Shown: positions 1 through 7,169 of the stretch, one piece after another | Layout of the letters: every line of letters starts with the position of its first letter | Numbering within the stretch: position 1 is the first letter of the stretch | DNA from: a bacterium | Lineage (GTDB): Bacteria; Zixibacteria; MSB-5A5; GN15; FEB-12 | Length of the DNA: 9,883 nt | Assembly (NCBI GenBank): GCA_030629485.1 | Contig: DAOVOW010000045.1 | Location: 1 to 9,883 of the forward strand | Direction: 5' to 3' | The notes under the pieces: model-generated | The model's database searches: none | Told to the model about the DNA's origin: nothing | What the model saw: the letters and a program-made list of their open reading frames with translations, nothing else | Translations under genes and position numbers: made by a program

Positions 1-1397
1 AATGGCTGCGGCTGGTGCGGATCGAACATGTCGTAGAAGGCGCTCCGGTCGTAATGGATATCCTTACCGATGGCCATGACCACAGCGAAATTGGTCGCCC
101 CGTCCGGAGGAATCGTCGTCGGTCCGTAGGACACCACGAATTCGGGAAGGTATCCATCAGCGATCTTATCACCGTATTCATGCGGCGGCAGCCAGCCCTG
201 GTGAGTATGGTCGAGGGCTGCTTCGTAACCGCTGTAGTCGATCTCCGGTTTGGACATCAGGTAATACTTCTCCCGATCGCTTCGCGGCACGCCGAGGCCT
301 CCCTCGAAAAGCCGCAGCGGGTAGTCGTACGTCCCTGCCTTGCGTGGACCCCAATTGTATTTAGTCCCGATATTGTCGTACCACCAGTTGAAGTTGTACA
401 GGCTGGCTCCTCTTGGAATCCGCAGCGGCGCGATGGCAAAGGCGCTGGTGGTTCTCACCATGTCCCAACTGAACGACCATGACCAACCGTCAGCATCCAG
501 CAGCCACGCGACATTCATGGTCTCGTTGCCAAGTTCCTCGAATTCATGAGGCCACCATCGCGTATAACCGGCGATGTCGTCATCGGGTGGGTAGTATTGC
601 TCACCTCGATGGTGATTACATCCGACGTAGTACAGGCCCACAAAGGCATCGTGGATTGTGTCGCCGCCGACATTTGATATCTCATAATCGACAATTATCA
701 CATCCCGAATGTACTTGTAGGACCAACTGTAAGTGGTTTGTTTCACGGCCAGGCCCAGAGGCCGGTGGCCACGAGCGTCGTAGTCGTTGTACGGTATCCA
801 CCATCCGGATTCTATGGTATCCACATAGTGGGCTATCTGTTCCAACTCCGCCTTTGCATCGGGACTATAGTATTCGACTGAGGGATCGTTGGATCGGGTC
901 TCTATTATCCCATCGGGCCATTCCGGTGGCCAGAATTCCATCGGTGGCACCCGGGTTTTGGATTTCCAGTCGGTCTCAATACCGGTCGAGACAAGAGTGT
1001 CGCCGTTGACCACGCCGCCAACCCAAAGAGCGGCATAGTAACCGTACTGTATGCGGCTGTAGCGTGGATGGTAGAAAGACGGCGCCGTTTTGTTCTCGTG
1101 GGGTAGTTTATTGCGAAAGACGTTGCCGATGGCGCCGTTGTTGTGGATGGTGGTCCACAGGTACCCGTTGTCCTGAATGCGATAGTCCACCCAGGGTCCA
1201 TAAGCCGCTGCCTTGGCGATCGACTGATTCTGCCTGGTGCTATCAGGCCACAGCAGAACCGGCTCGCGCGCCGTCGTCGACCGTCCCCACAGCGAAAAAA
1301 GCGCTGTGACGGTCAGGCACAAAGTCAGGAATCGTCTGAACGGATTGGTAGCAAAAGGGCATGCAGAATCAGATCCGGACCGGACGGGCTCTTTCAT
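1..1397 (-). CDS. Paralog C of the tandem secreted-protein family (5' part; runs off the left edge)
   Basis: The frame stays open from ATG at 1397 to the window edge, giving 465 codons; the C-terminal half lies outside. A basic n-region and hydrophobic stretch at about residues 21-38 (FRRFLTLCLTVTALFSLWG) look like a signal peptide, so export is inferred. The mature part aligns along its whole length with the two genes upstream: YSRIQYGYYAALWVGGVV (113-130), TTYSWSYKY (221-229), CNHHRGE (260-266), HEFEELG (284-290), DGWSWSFSW (303-311), NFNWW (335-339), WLPPHEYG (402-409). It is closer to paralog B than to A. The ATG at 1397 has an AGGCAG tract about 7 bases upstream; an in-frame ATG at 1430 would add 11 residues but lacks a visible ribosome binding site. 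Function is unknown. There is no frameshift or internal stop in the visible part, so I treat it as intact rather than a pseudogene. Confidence 0.85.
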   Translation of the reverse strand, partial: MKEPVRSGSDSACPFATNPFRRFLTLCLTVTALFSLWGRSTTAREPVLLWPDSTRQNQSIAKAAAYGPWVDYRIQDNGYLWTTIHNNGAIGNVFRNKLPHENKTAPSFYHPRYSRIQYGYYAALWVGGVVNGDTLVSTGIETDWKSKTRVPPMEFWPPEWPDGIIETRSNDPSVEYYSPDAKAELEQIAHYVDTIESGWWIPYNDYDARGHRPLGLAVKQTTYSWSYKYIRDVIIVDYEISNVGGDTIHDAFVGLYYVGCNHHRGEQYYPPDDDIAGYTRWWPHEFEELGNETMNVAWLLDADGWSWSFSWDMVRTTSAFAIAPLRIPRGASLYNFNWWYDNIGTKYNWGPRKAGTYDYPLRLFEGGLGVPRSDREKYYLMSKPEIDYSGYEAALDHTHQGWLPPHEYGDKIADGYLPEFVVSYGPTTIPPDGATNFAVVMAIGKDIHYDRSAFYDMFDPHQPQP

Positions 1398-1595
1398 AGA
1401 TGCTCTGCCTTCACTCGTAAAAACCGGCATGTGCAGGCGCTCAGCGTGACAGCCAGCCGCTGAACGCGGTCAGGAAACATCAGGCGGCTGAACGGAGCCT
1501 ACTATTCTTTTCAACTACAATCTACAGGGGAGGACGCAAAATGTACAGCGGCAAATCAATGATCGCAAAGAATGCGAAGCTGTGTGCCGTCGTCG
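1398..1595. other. Spacer between paralogs B and C
   Basis: This 198-base gap separates the stop of B from the start of C. A short weak hairpin (TCGCA, loop TTCT, TGCGA on the minus strand, about 1567-1581) follows B, but without a clear U tract, so no terminator is called. A weak minus-strand promoter candidate for C is TTGCGA (1563-1568), 17 bases, TACATT (1540-1545); each box matches consensus at only four of six positions. On the plus strand there is a strong Shine-Dalgarno-like AGGGGAGG (1526-1533) before a 20-codon ORF at 1541-1603, discussed under findings. Confidence 0.5.
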
Positions 1596-4121
1596 CTACT
1601 TGATGATAACCAGCTTGCCGATCTGGCTGCCGTGTGCCGATTCAACCACCCAGTAGTACAGGCCCGAGACCACCCACATGGTGTTACGTGTGACTAGGTT
1701 CCACCGATGCACCGAGGCGGTACCGCTCCCCTCGGGTTCATCGTGTTCCATCCGTCGTACCAGATCACCGTCGAGGGTGTAGATCGAGATTGTACATCGA
1801 TGGGGCAGGTTGGCGAAGTATATGGTCCCGGCCCGCGACACCGGCAGTTCGTTGCCACGATTTTCAAAGCCGCGTTCAGGATAATCTCCGTCGATGCGAT
1901 ACGGGTTGGGGTAGCAATAAACATTCAGCTTGCCGCCAGCCAGAACTTCCGGCTCCTGATCGACCGCCATTACTTTCACCATGTTCTGGTCCGGCCGGGA
2001 CTCCAGGGCATCGAGATTTTTCGGAGGGTGGCCGAAATCAAAAGCAGTCACCGACACCCAGTAAGGCACCGTCGGCAGCAAGTCCTCAATAACGTACTCG
2101 TACTCATAGAACCGCATACGGCCTTCATCATCAACATCACCGGTGTCGTTGACGGCATCCGGGTAGATCTTATGGATGGTGCTATCGGTGAACTTCGAAG
2201 CGTTGTAGTCCACGCCCGCGAAGTAGTACGACTCGTTGCCGATTTCCAGGGGGTCGGCAATGCTGTATGCGAGAGGATCGAAATCTTCACCATACACTAC
2301 CTTCAAAGAGTCGAGGGTAAACGGCAACTCGGTTAGCATATACCGCTTTCGTCGGTGGTCCCAATGATAGCGGCTGTAATTGTGTCGGTCGTAGGAAGTC
2401 AGGAGCGACGGTCGGTCGAAATGCGGCGATCGCGACAAGTATACTCGATACCCTTCAAAGTCGCGGGCATAGCTCAACGGGTCAAAGTAGTTTTCGGTAT
2501 TGCGACCGTTCCAGCGCACGATGATGCGTCCGTTGGATGGAATCACCCTTAGCTCCGGCGGTGGCGGCGCGGTGGCCCCGCGGAAGTCCGGCACTCCGTC
2601 GCCTTCGTAATAAATCCTGATACTGTCGCCGCTCACCGTGTCGAGGCGATCGAAGTACTTGCCGGAATCACCGTCGTGATCAGTATCCACTCCCGGATTG
2701 TCAAAAATCTGTTTAGCCCATCGCACGTTGGTAATCAGATCGTCGAAATCCAACTGATCCATGAATGGATACGGATTGAGCGTGTCAAAAGTCTCTCTGA
2801 AGGCCATCCGATCATAATGGACATTCTCGCCGATGGCCATGACGATAGTGAAATCGACCGCTCCTCCGGGAGGCAGCATGAACGGACCATAGGATTGCAG
2901 GAATTTCGTAAAGTGTCCGCGCGCCAACAGACCTCCATACTCATGCGGTGGCAACCAGCCCTCATCAGTGTGGTCCACAGCCGCCTCGTAGCCGTCGTAA
3001 TCGACTTCAGGTTTGGCCATCAGATAGTACTTATCCCGATCGCTGTAGGGAATCCCGAGGCCGCCGGAAAAATACCTGAGCGGGTATTGGTACGTTCCGT
3101 ACTGACGCGGACCCCAGTTAAACCGCGAGCCTTCCTGGTCCATCCACCAATTGAAATTGTACAGACCGGCGCCTTTGGGAATGCGCAGAGGAGCGATCGC
3201 AAAGGCGCTGGTGGTTCTGAGGAAGTCCCAGGAAAAGGACCACGACCAACCATCAGCGTCCAGGATGTAGGCCATGCGCAGATCCTCCTGACCCAGTTCC
3301 TCGAATTCATGAGGCACTGATTTAATATAGCCCTCAACGTCATCGTACGGGGGCCAGGGTTGTTCACCGCGATGACGTATACAGCCGACGTGGTACGTCC
3401 CCACAAATCCGTCGTAGATAGTGTCGCGTCCTTTGTTTTCGATCAAGTAGTCAACGAGTATGAAATCACGGGCGTACTTGTAAGACCAGGAGTAGCTTGT
3501 CTGCGTTACCCTCAGACCCATCGGTTCATGTCCCCGGCCGTCATACGGATTGAACGGTACCCACCAGTGGTTCTTCGCCGTATCGGTGTACACTGTCTCG
3601 ATCTCCAGTTCCGCCCGAGCCTGCGGATCGTAGTAAGGCGATCCGGGATCGTTGGAACGCACCGTCATATCACCGAACGGCCACTGATCCGGCCAGAACT
3701 CCATCGGGTAGCCCCGATCGTACACATCCCAGTAATCCCAGGCCACGTCCATTCCAGTGGTCACCAGGGAATCGCCGCGCACCACTCCACCGACCCAAAG
3801 AGCTGCGTAATGACCATGTTGAATGCGGCTGTAACCGGGATGGTAAAACGAAGGCGCCTGCTTATGCTCATCCGGCATCTGAAAGCTGAAGATATTCCCG
3901 ATGACACTGTTGTTGTTTACGACCGTCCACAAGTCACCGTTGTCGTGCAGGCGCATCGTAAGGTATGGGAAAGCCGCACTCTTTTGATCGGGCAGATCGA
4001 TCTTTCGTTGATTATCAAAAGGCACCGGCAGTCGCTGCGCCCGGACGTCGCCGACTACAAGCGTCAGGCCGAGCAAGCCGGTAAGACAGATTGTGCGGAT
4101 CAATCGAGGCAGCAGGTTCAC
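1596..4121 (-). CDS. Paralog B: secreted multidomain protein, FN3-like region and C-terminal sorting/FlgD-like module
   Basis: A complete gene of 841 residues starting with GTG at 4121, chosen because GGAGAG (4129-4134) lies 7 bases upstream and a Sec signal peptide begins there (hydrophobic about 10-24, cleavage probably after VRA near residue 28). No lipobox is seen. Residues about 45-470 form a conserved region shared with both neighbours (YSRIQHGHYAALWVGG 97-112, CIRHRGE 247-253, HEFEELG 271-277, DGWSWSFSW 290-298, WLPPHEYG 389-396). An Asp-rich loop, DTDHDGDSGKYF (479-490), resembles calcium-binding repeats. A proline-rich linker (519-522) leads to a fibronectin-III-like part (about 523-698, with FEGYRVYLSR and VPYWVSVTAFDFGHP). 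The last 110 residues (YPNPYR at 737, then GLYYWVVES and GKLVIIK at the end) resemble the type IX sorting or FlgD Ig-like modules of FCB-group proteins. A surface or secreted role is inferred; no catalytic motif is recognised. Confidence 0.9.
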   Translation of the reverse strand: MNLLPRLIRTICLTGLLGLTLVVGDVRAQRLPVPFDNQRKIDLPDQKSAAFPYLTMRLHDNGDLWTVVNNNSVIGNIFSFQMPDEHKQAPSFYHPGYSRIQHGHYAALWVGGVVRGDSLVTTGMDVAWDYWDVYDRGYPMEFWPDQWPFGDMTVRSNDPGSPYYDPQARAELEIETVYTDTAKNHWWVPFNPYDGRGHEPMGLRVTQTSYSWSYKYARDFILVDYLIENKGRDTIYDGFVGTYHVGCIRHRGEQPWPPYDDVEGYIKSVPHEFEELGQEDLRMAYILDADGWSWSFSWDFLRTTSAFAIAPLRIPKGAGLYNFNWWMDQEGSRFNWGPRQYGTYQYPLRYFSGGLGIPYSDRDKYYLMAKPEVDYDGYEAAVDHTDEGWLPPHEYGGLLARGHFTKFLQSYGPFMLPPGGAVDFTIVMAIGENVHYDRMAFRETFDTLNPYPFMDQLDFDDLITNVRWAKQIFDNPGVDTDHDGDSGKYFDRLDTVSGDSIRIYYEGDGVPDFRGATAPPPPELRVIPSNGRIIVRWNGRNTENYFDPLSYARDFEGYRVYLSRSPHFDRPSLLTSYDRHNYSRYHWDHRRKRYMLTELPFTLDSLKVVYGEDFDPLAYSIADPLEIGNESYYFAGVDYNASKFTDSTIHKIYPDAVNDTGDVDDEGRMRFYEYEYVIEDLLPTVPYWVSVTAFDFGHPPKNLDALESRPDQNMVKVMAVDQEPEVLAGGKLNVYCYPNPYRIDGDYPERGFENRGNELPVSRAGTIYFANLPHRCTISIYTLDGDLVRRMEHDEPEGSGTASVHRWNLVTRNTMWVVSGLYYWVVESAHGSQIGKLVIIK

Positions 4122-4128
4122 TAAGTGG

Positions 4129-4134
4129 CTCTCC
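4129..4134 (-). promoter_or_regulatory. Ribosome binding site of paralog B
   Basis: GGAGAG on the minus strand with 7 bases before GTG at 4121. It decides the unusual GTG start, which also places the signal peptide at the exact N-terminus. Confidence 0.75.
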
Positions 4135-4158
4135 GTTCAATTCTCGAGGCGCAAACCC

Positions 4159-4187
4159 AATATACCATGCGGCAACGGGATTGACAA
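4159..4187 (-). promoter_or_regulatory. Sigma70-type promoter of paralog B
   Basis: Minus-strand -35 TTGTCA (4182-4187) and -10 TATATT (4159-4164) are separated by exactly 17 bases; each box matches five of six consensus positions. Transcription would start near 4152, giving a leader of about 30 bases that contains the GGAGAG ribosome binding site. Paralog B can therefore be transcribed independently of A. Confidence 0.75.
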
Positions 4188-4283
4188 CCGTTCACAAATA
4201 GTACGATTTGAGCGTGAACGAGGTTGCGTATGACTGCTCCCGAGCACTCCAGCACGGATAATTCATAAGTACCCTCCGAGCCG

Positions 4284-4390
4284 GTTATGGCAGGGAGTCC
4301 GCCGCAGGCGAACGACGTAGCAGTCTCAAAATGGTCAGACGGTTCCGAGTGTGAGATCACCACCGCCGCCGAAGGAGACCTCGCGATGAC
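4284..4390. repeat. Degenerate palindromic intergenic element (GTCATYGCGAGG-type)
   Basis: Left arm 4284-4328 begins GTTATGGCAGGG and ends GTCTCA; right arm 4352-4390 begins TGAGATCACC and ends CCTCGCGATGAC; a 23-base loop separates them. The outer ends (GTTATGGC with GCGATGAC) and the inner ends (TCTCA with TGAGA) pair, with mismatches and small bulges between. From memory, the end sequence GTCATCGCGAGG resembles the GTCATTGCGAGG palindromes scattered between genes in many bacterial genomes. It begins about 20 bases after the stop of paralog A, so its transcript hairpin could protect or end the A mRNA; no U tract follows. Confidence 0.6.
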
Positions 4391-4410
4391 GGCGCCACGA
4401 ACCGTAAGGC

Positions 4411-6927
4411 TCACCTTAGAATCGCCAGCTTGCCTATCTGGCTGCCAAACTCCGACTCCACGACCCAGTAGTAAAGCCCGGAGACAACCGCCTCATTATT
4501 GCGACTGACCAGATTCCAGCGATGCACTGAGGCGGTGCCGCTACCGAGCGGCTCATCATGGACCATGGTTCGAATCAGATCGCCGTCAAGAGAGTAAACG
4601 GAAATACGACACTTATGCGGCAAATTGGCAAAGTAGATCGTGCGTGCCCGGTCGGTCCCGGTTTCATCCAGGCGATTCTCCAACCCTCGCGCATAGTATT
4701 CGTTATCCACCTTGTAAGGGTTGGGATAGACGTAAACATCCAGCTTGCCGTCTTTGAGCACGACATCATCGCCGTGGCTGACGGCAAACACCTTTATCAT
4801 GGAATTACGAATCGATGATTCCAGGGGGTCGAGCGACTTACCCGGATGGCCGAAATCGAAGGCTGTAACCGATACCCAGTAGGGGACGGTGGGGAGTAGA
4901 TCTTCGATCACGTATTCCCATTCGTAGTAGCGCAAGCGACCTTTATCGTCGACGTCAGAGGTGTCAAGTTCGGCGTCGGGATAGACCTTGTGGATGCCGC
5001 GAGGGTCCAGAAAGTCGGATGCATTGTAGTCGGCGGGTTCGAAGTAGAACTGTGTTCCATTGTGCGAAAACGGATCGTAATACGAATAGGCAAAAGGGTC
5101 GAACGACTCACCATACAACACCCGTAGTGAATCGAGAGTAAACGGTATCTCCCTAAGCTCGTATCGGTTTCGCCTAATGTTCCAGCGATAGCGGTTGTAG
5201 TTTTCGAGGTCATACGACCATACCAGCACCGCCTCCTGTTCGACGGTGGAGCGCGACAGGTAAACCCGATACCCCTCGAAATCCTTGACCCGAGTCATCG
5301 GATCGATGTGGTTTTCCGTTTCGTAACCGTTCCATCTCAATATAATCCGACCGTCTTCCGCCGCAACCCGCACCGGTGGTGGCGGCGGCGGTGAAGCCCC
5401 CCGATAATCCGGTACCCCGTCACCTTCGTAGAAGACTTTCACGGATTCCTGAGTGGTCGGATCCCAATGGATGAACCACTTGCCTGAGTCCCCGTCCATG
5501 TCGGTGTCGACGCCCGGATTGTCGTAGATGACGCGCGCCCAGCGTACGTTGCTAACAAGATCCTCGAAACTGAGGTAATCCATGTAAGCTTGCGGCGACC
5601 TGGCGCTGAACAGTTCGCGATAGGCATTCGATTGGGTGTGAACGTTCTCGCCGACGGCCAGAACGACTGCAAAACTCTCCACCTTTCCCGGCGGCATGGT
5701 AAACGGGCCGAAGGAGGAGACGAACTGAACCTGGTGTCCGCAGGCGATTCGTGTGGCGCTGCGGTGAGGGGGGAGCCAGCCGTCGTCGGTGTGATCAAGC
5801 GCTGCCTCGAACCCGCTGTAATCAATCTCCGGATTGGACATCAGATAATACCGATTGCGGTCACTCAACGGCATGCCCAACCCGCCATAGAAAGAACGGA
5901 ACGGCGACAGCCCGGCGGCTTTATGGCGGGGACCCCAGTTGTAATGCGGTCCGCGGGCGCTGTTCCACCAGTTGAAGTTGAAATCGGTGGCGCCGGTGGG
6001 AACGTGCAAAGGTGCAATGCCGAAAACGTGAGGCGTGCGCACGAAATTCCAGCCAAAAGAACCAGCCCAGCCATCCTTGTCCACGATCCAGGCGATCCGC
6101 AGCAATTCATCACCCAGTTCTTCGAATTCGTGAGGCGCCGAGTAGATGTAACCCTCAACATCGTCCGGCATCGGATACGGCATCTCGCCGCGGTGATGAT
6201 TACAGCCGCCGTAATAAATACCCACCCAGGCCGACTTGATCGTATCTACTCCTATGTTGATGAAACGGTAGTTGACGATCAGAAAATCCTGGGCATACCG
6301 ATGCGACCATGAATAGCTGGACTGCTGGACGTTCAGATTCAGCGACTTGTGAGAGCGATTGTCATAGCTGTTGTAAGGGACGAAGGGTTGATCCTCAAAG
6401 GTGTCGGTGAATGTTGCGTGGAACTCTATTTCAGCGCTGGCCCGCTGGTTGAAGTACGGTGAACTGGGATCGGATGACCTTACGTCGAACTGGCCCAGCG
6501 GATACGTATCCGGGTAGAACTCGCGTTGACCGATTTCATCAATGGCGGTCGTTACCAGCGTATCGTTTCCCACCACGCCGCCGATCCAGAGACCGGTATA
6601 GTAACCGTGCTGCACTCGACTATACTGAGGGTAGTAGAACGACGGCGCCGTCTTGCGCTCGGTGGGCAATCTGGTTCTGAAGATATTGCCTACCACTCCG
6701 TTGTTTACGATAGTCGTCCAGAACCGACCGTTCATGTGAATTTGCGAAGTGAGGTACGGATTGGCGGCTGACTTTGATGGCGGCGGATCGAAGTGGGTAT
6801 GGTCTATAAACGGCAGAGAGTCTCCGGACTGAGCGTAACTGCCCGCATGAAAAACGGCTGTCAGCAAAAGTAGTGCTAGTGACAGCCGGGCAATAACAGC
6901 GGCAGCCTTTAACAACGATGTCGTCAT
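4411..6927 (-). CDS. Paralog A: secreted multidomain protein, FN3-like region and C-terminal sorting/FlgD-like module
   Basis: A complete gene of 838 residues from ATG at 6927 to TGA at 4411. A signal peptide is clear (KAAAVIARLSLALLLLTAVF, cleavage probably after YAQ, residue 33). The order matches paralog B: conserved N-terminal region (about 50-465; YSRVQHGYY 102-110, CNHHRGE 242-248, HEFEELG 266-272, NFNWW 317-321), Asp loop DTDMDGDSGKWF (474-485), proline-rich linker (513-518), FN3-like part (about 519-695, FEGYRVYLSR and VPYWVSVTAFDFGHP), and C-terminal module (YPNPYK at 734 to GKLAILR). It is the most diverged copy in its N-terminal half: around 129-150 it is shorter than B, and WLPPHEYG has become WLPPHRSA. 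No Shine-Dalgarno sequence precedes the start, while the -10 box lies only 12 bases upstream, suggesting a leaderless or nearly leaderless mRNA. Function unknown; surface or secreted location inferred. Confidence 0.9.
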   Translation of the reverse strand: MTTSLLKAAAVIARLSLALLLLTAVFHAGSYAQSGDSLPFIDHTHFDPPPSKSAANPYLTSQIHMNGRFWTTIVNNGVVGNIFRTRLPTERKTAPSFYYPQYSRVQHGYYTGLWIGGVVGNDTLVTTAIDEIGQREFYPDTYPLGQFDVRSSDPSSPYFNQRASAEIEFHATFTDTFEDQPFVPYNSYDNRSHKSLNLNVQQSSYSWSHRYAQDFLIVNYRFINIGVDTIKSAWVGIYYGGCNHHRGEMPYPMPDDVEGYIYSAPHEFEELGDELLRIAWIVDKDGWAGSFGWNFVRTPHVFGIAPLHVPTGATDFNFNWWNSARGPHYNWGPRHKAAGLSPFRSFYGGLGMPLSDRNRYYLMSNPEIDYSGFEAALDHTDDGWLPPHRSATRIACGHQVQFVSSFGPFTMPPGKVESFAVVLAVGENVHTQSNAYRELFSARSPQAYMDYLSFEDLVSNVRWARVIYDNPGVDTDMDGDSGKWFIHWDPTTQESVKVFYEGDGVPDYRGASPPPPPPVRVAAEDGRIILRWNGYETENHIDPMTRVKDFEGYRVYLSRSTVEQEAVLVWSYDLENYNRYRWNIRRNRYELREIPFTLDSLRVLYGESFDPFAYSYYDPFSHNGTQFYFEPADYNASDFLDPRGIHKVYPDAELDTSDVDDKGRLRYYEWEYVIEDLLPTVPYWVSVTAFDFGHPGKSLDPLESSIRNSMIKVFAVSHGDDVVLKDGKLDVYVYPNPYKVDNEYYARGLENRLDETGTDRARTIYFANLPHKCRISVYSLDGDLIRTMVHDEPLGSGTASVHRWNLVSRNNEAVVSGLYYWVVESEFGSQIGKLAILR

Positions 6928-6939
6928 CGCAACGTATCA

Positions 6940-6968
6940 AGTATAGCAAGAAAACAGGACAGAATCAA
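6940..6968 (-). promoter_or_regulatory. Sigma70-type promoter of paralog A
   Basis: Minus-strand -35 TTGATT (6963-6968) and -10 TATACT (6940-6945) are separated by 17 bases. The -10 box ends 12 bases before the ATG at 6927, so the expected 5' leader is only about 4-6 bases. Confidence 0.75.
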
Positions 6969-7012
6969 GTCCTATATGAAACCGGCACTCAGACTATTCA
7001 AGCCCTGTCGGG

Positions 7013-7027
7013 TCACACCGGCTGTGA
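7013..7027. promoter_or_regulatory. Small palindrome upstream of the paralog A promoter, possible operator
   Basis: TCACA, spacer CCGGC, TGTGA form a perfect 5-base dyad about 45 bases upstream of the -35 box of paralog A. The half-sites are those of CRP/FNR-type sites but in the opposite orientation, so a regulator cannot be named. It may equally be part of the repeat mosaic beside it. Confidence 0.25.
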
Positions 7028-7044
7028 TAATGGCACCAAGCCTG

Positions 7045-7126
7045 GACCTTTATGCAGGTCTTGTAGGTCGAAACCCCTGTGGTTTCGACAACTTTCTCTC
7101 GTGCGCGGCAGACCTCCCGGTCTGCC
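7045..7126. repeat. Cluster of three hairpin-forming palindromes
   Basis: Three inverted repeats follow closely. GACCT/AGGTC spans 7045-7049 and 7056-7060. GTCGAAACC/GGTTTCGAC, a perfect 9-base stem with a 5-base loop, spans 7067-7075 and 7081-7089. GGCAGACC/GGTCTGCC, a perfect 8-base stem with loop TCCC, spans 7107-7114 and 7119-7126. No T tract follows on either strand, so these look like dispersed repeat units rather than intrinsic terminators. No coding pattern is seen here. Confidence 0.6.
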
Positions 7127-7169
7127 CGTTTGAAGGACGTATCCAAGGTAATCAAGGGAAAGACGAGGA

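Noticed and set aside
15..482. Long plus-strand ORFs opposite the paralogs (also 1707-2336, 2676-3320, 3360-4124, 5590-6312)
   Set aside because: They resemble each other only because they are the antisense frame of related genes; the minus-strand frames carry signal peptides and conserved domains.
4121..4414. A 97-codon GTG-started ORF that overlaps the stop of A and the start of B
   Set aside because: The exact overlaps look like translational coupling, but the sequence is the palindromic element plus the promoter of B read through, has no domain-like pattern and lacks a ribosome binding site.
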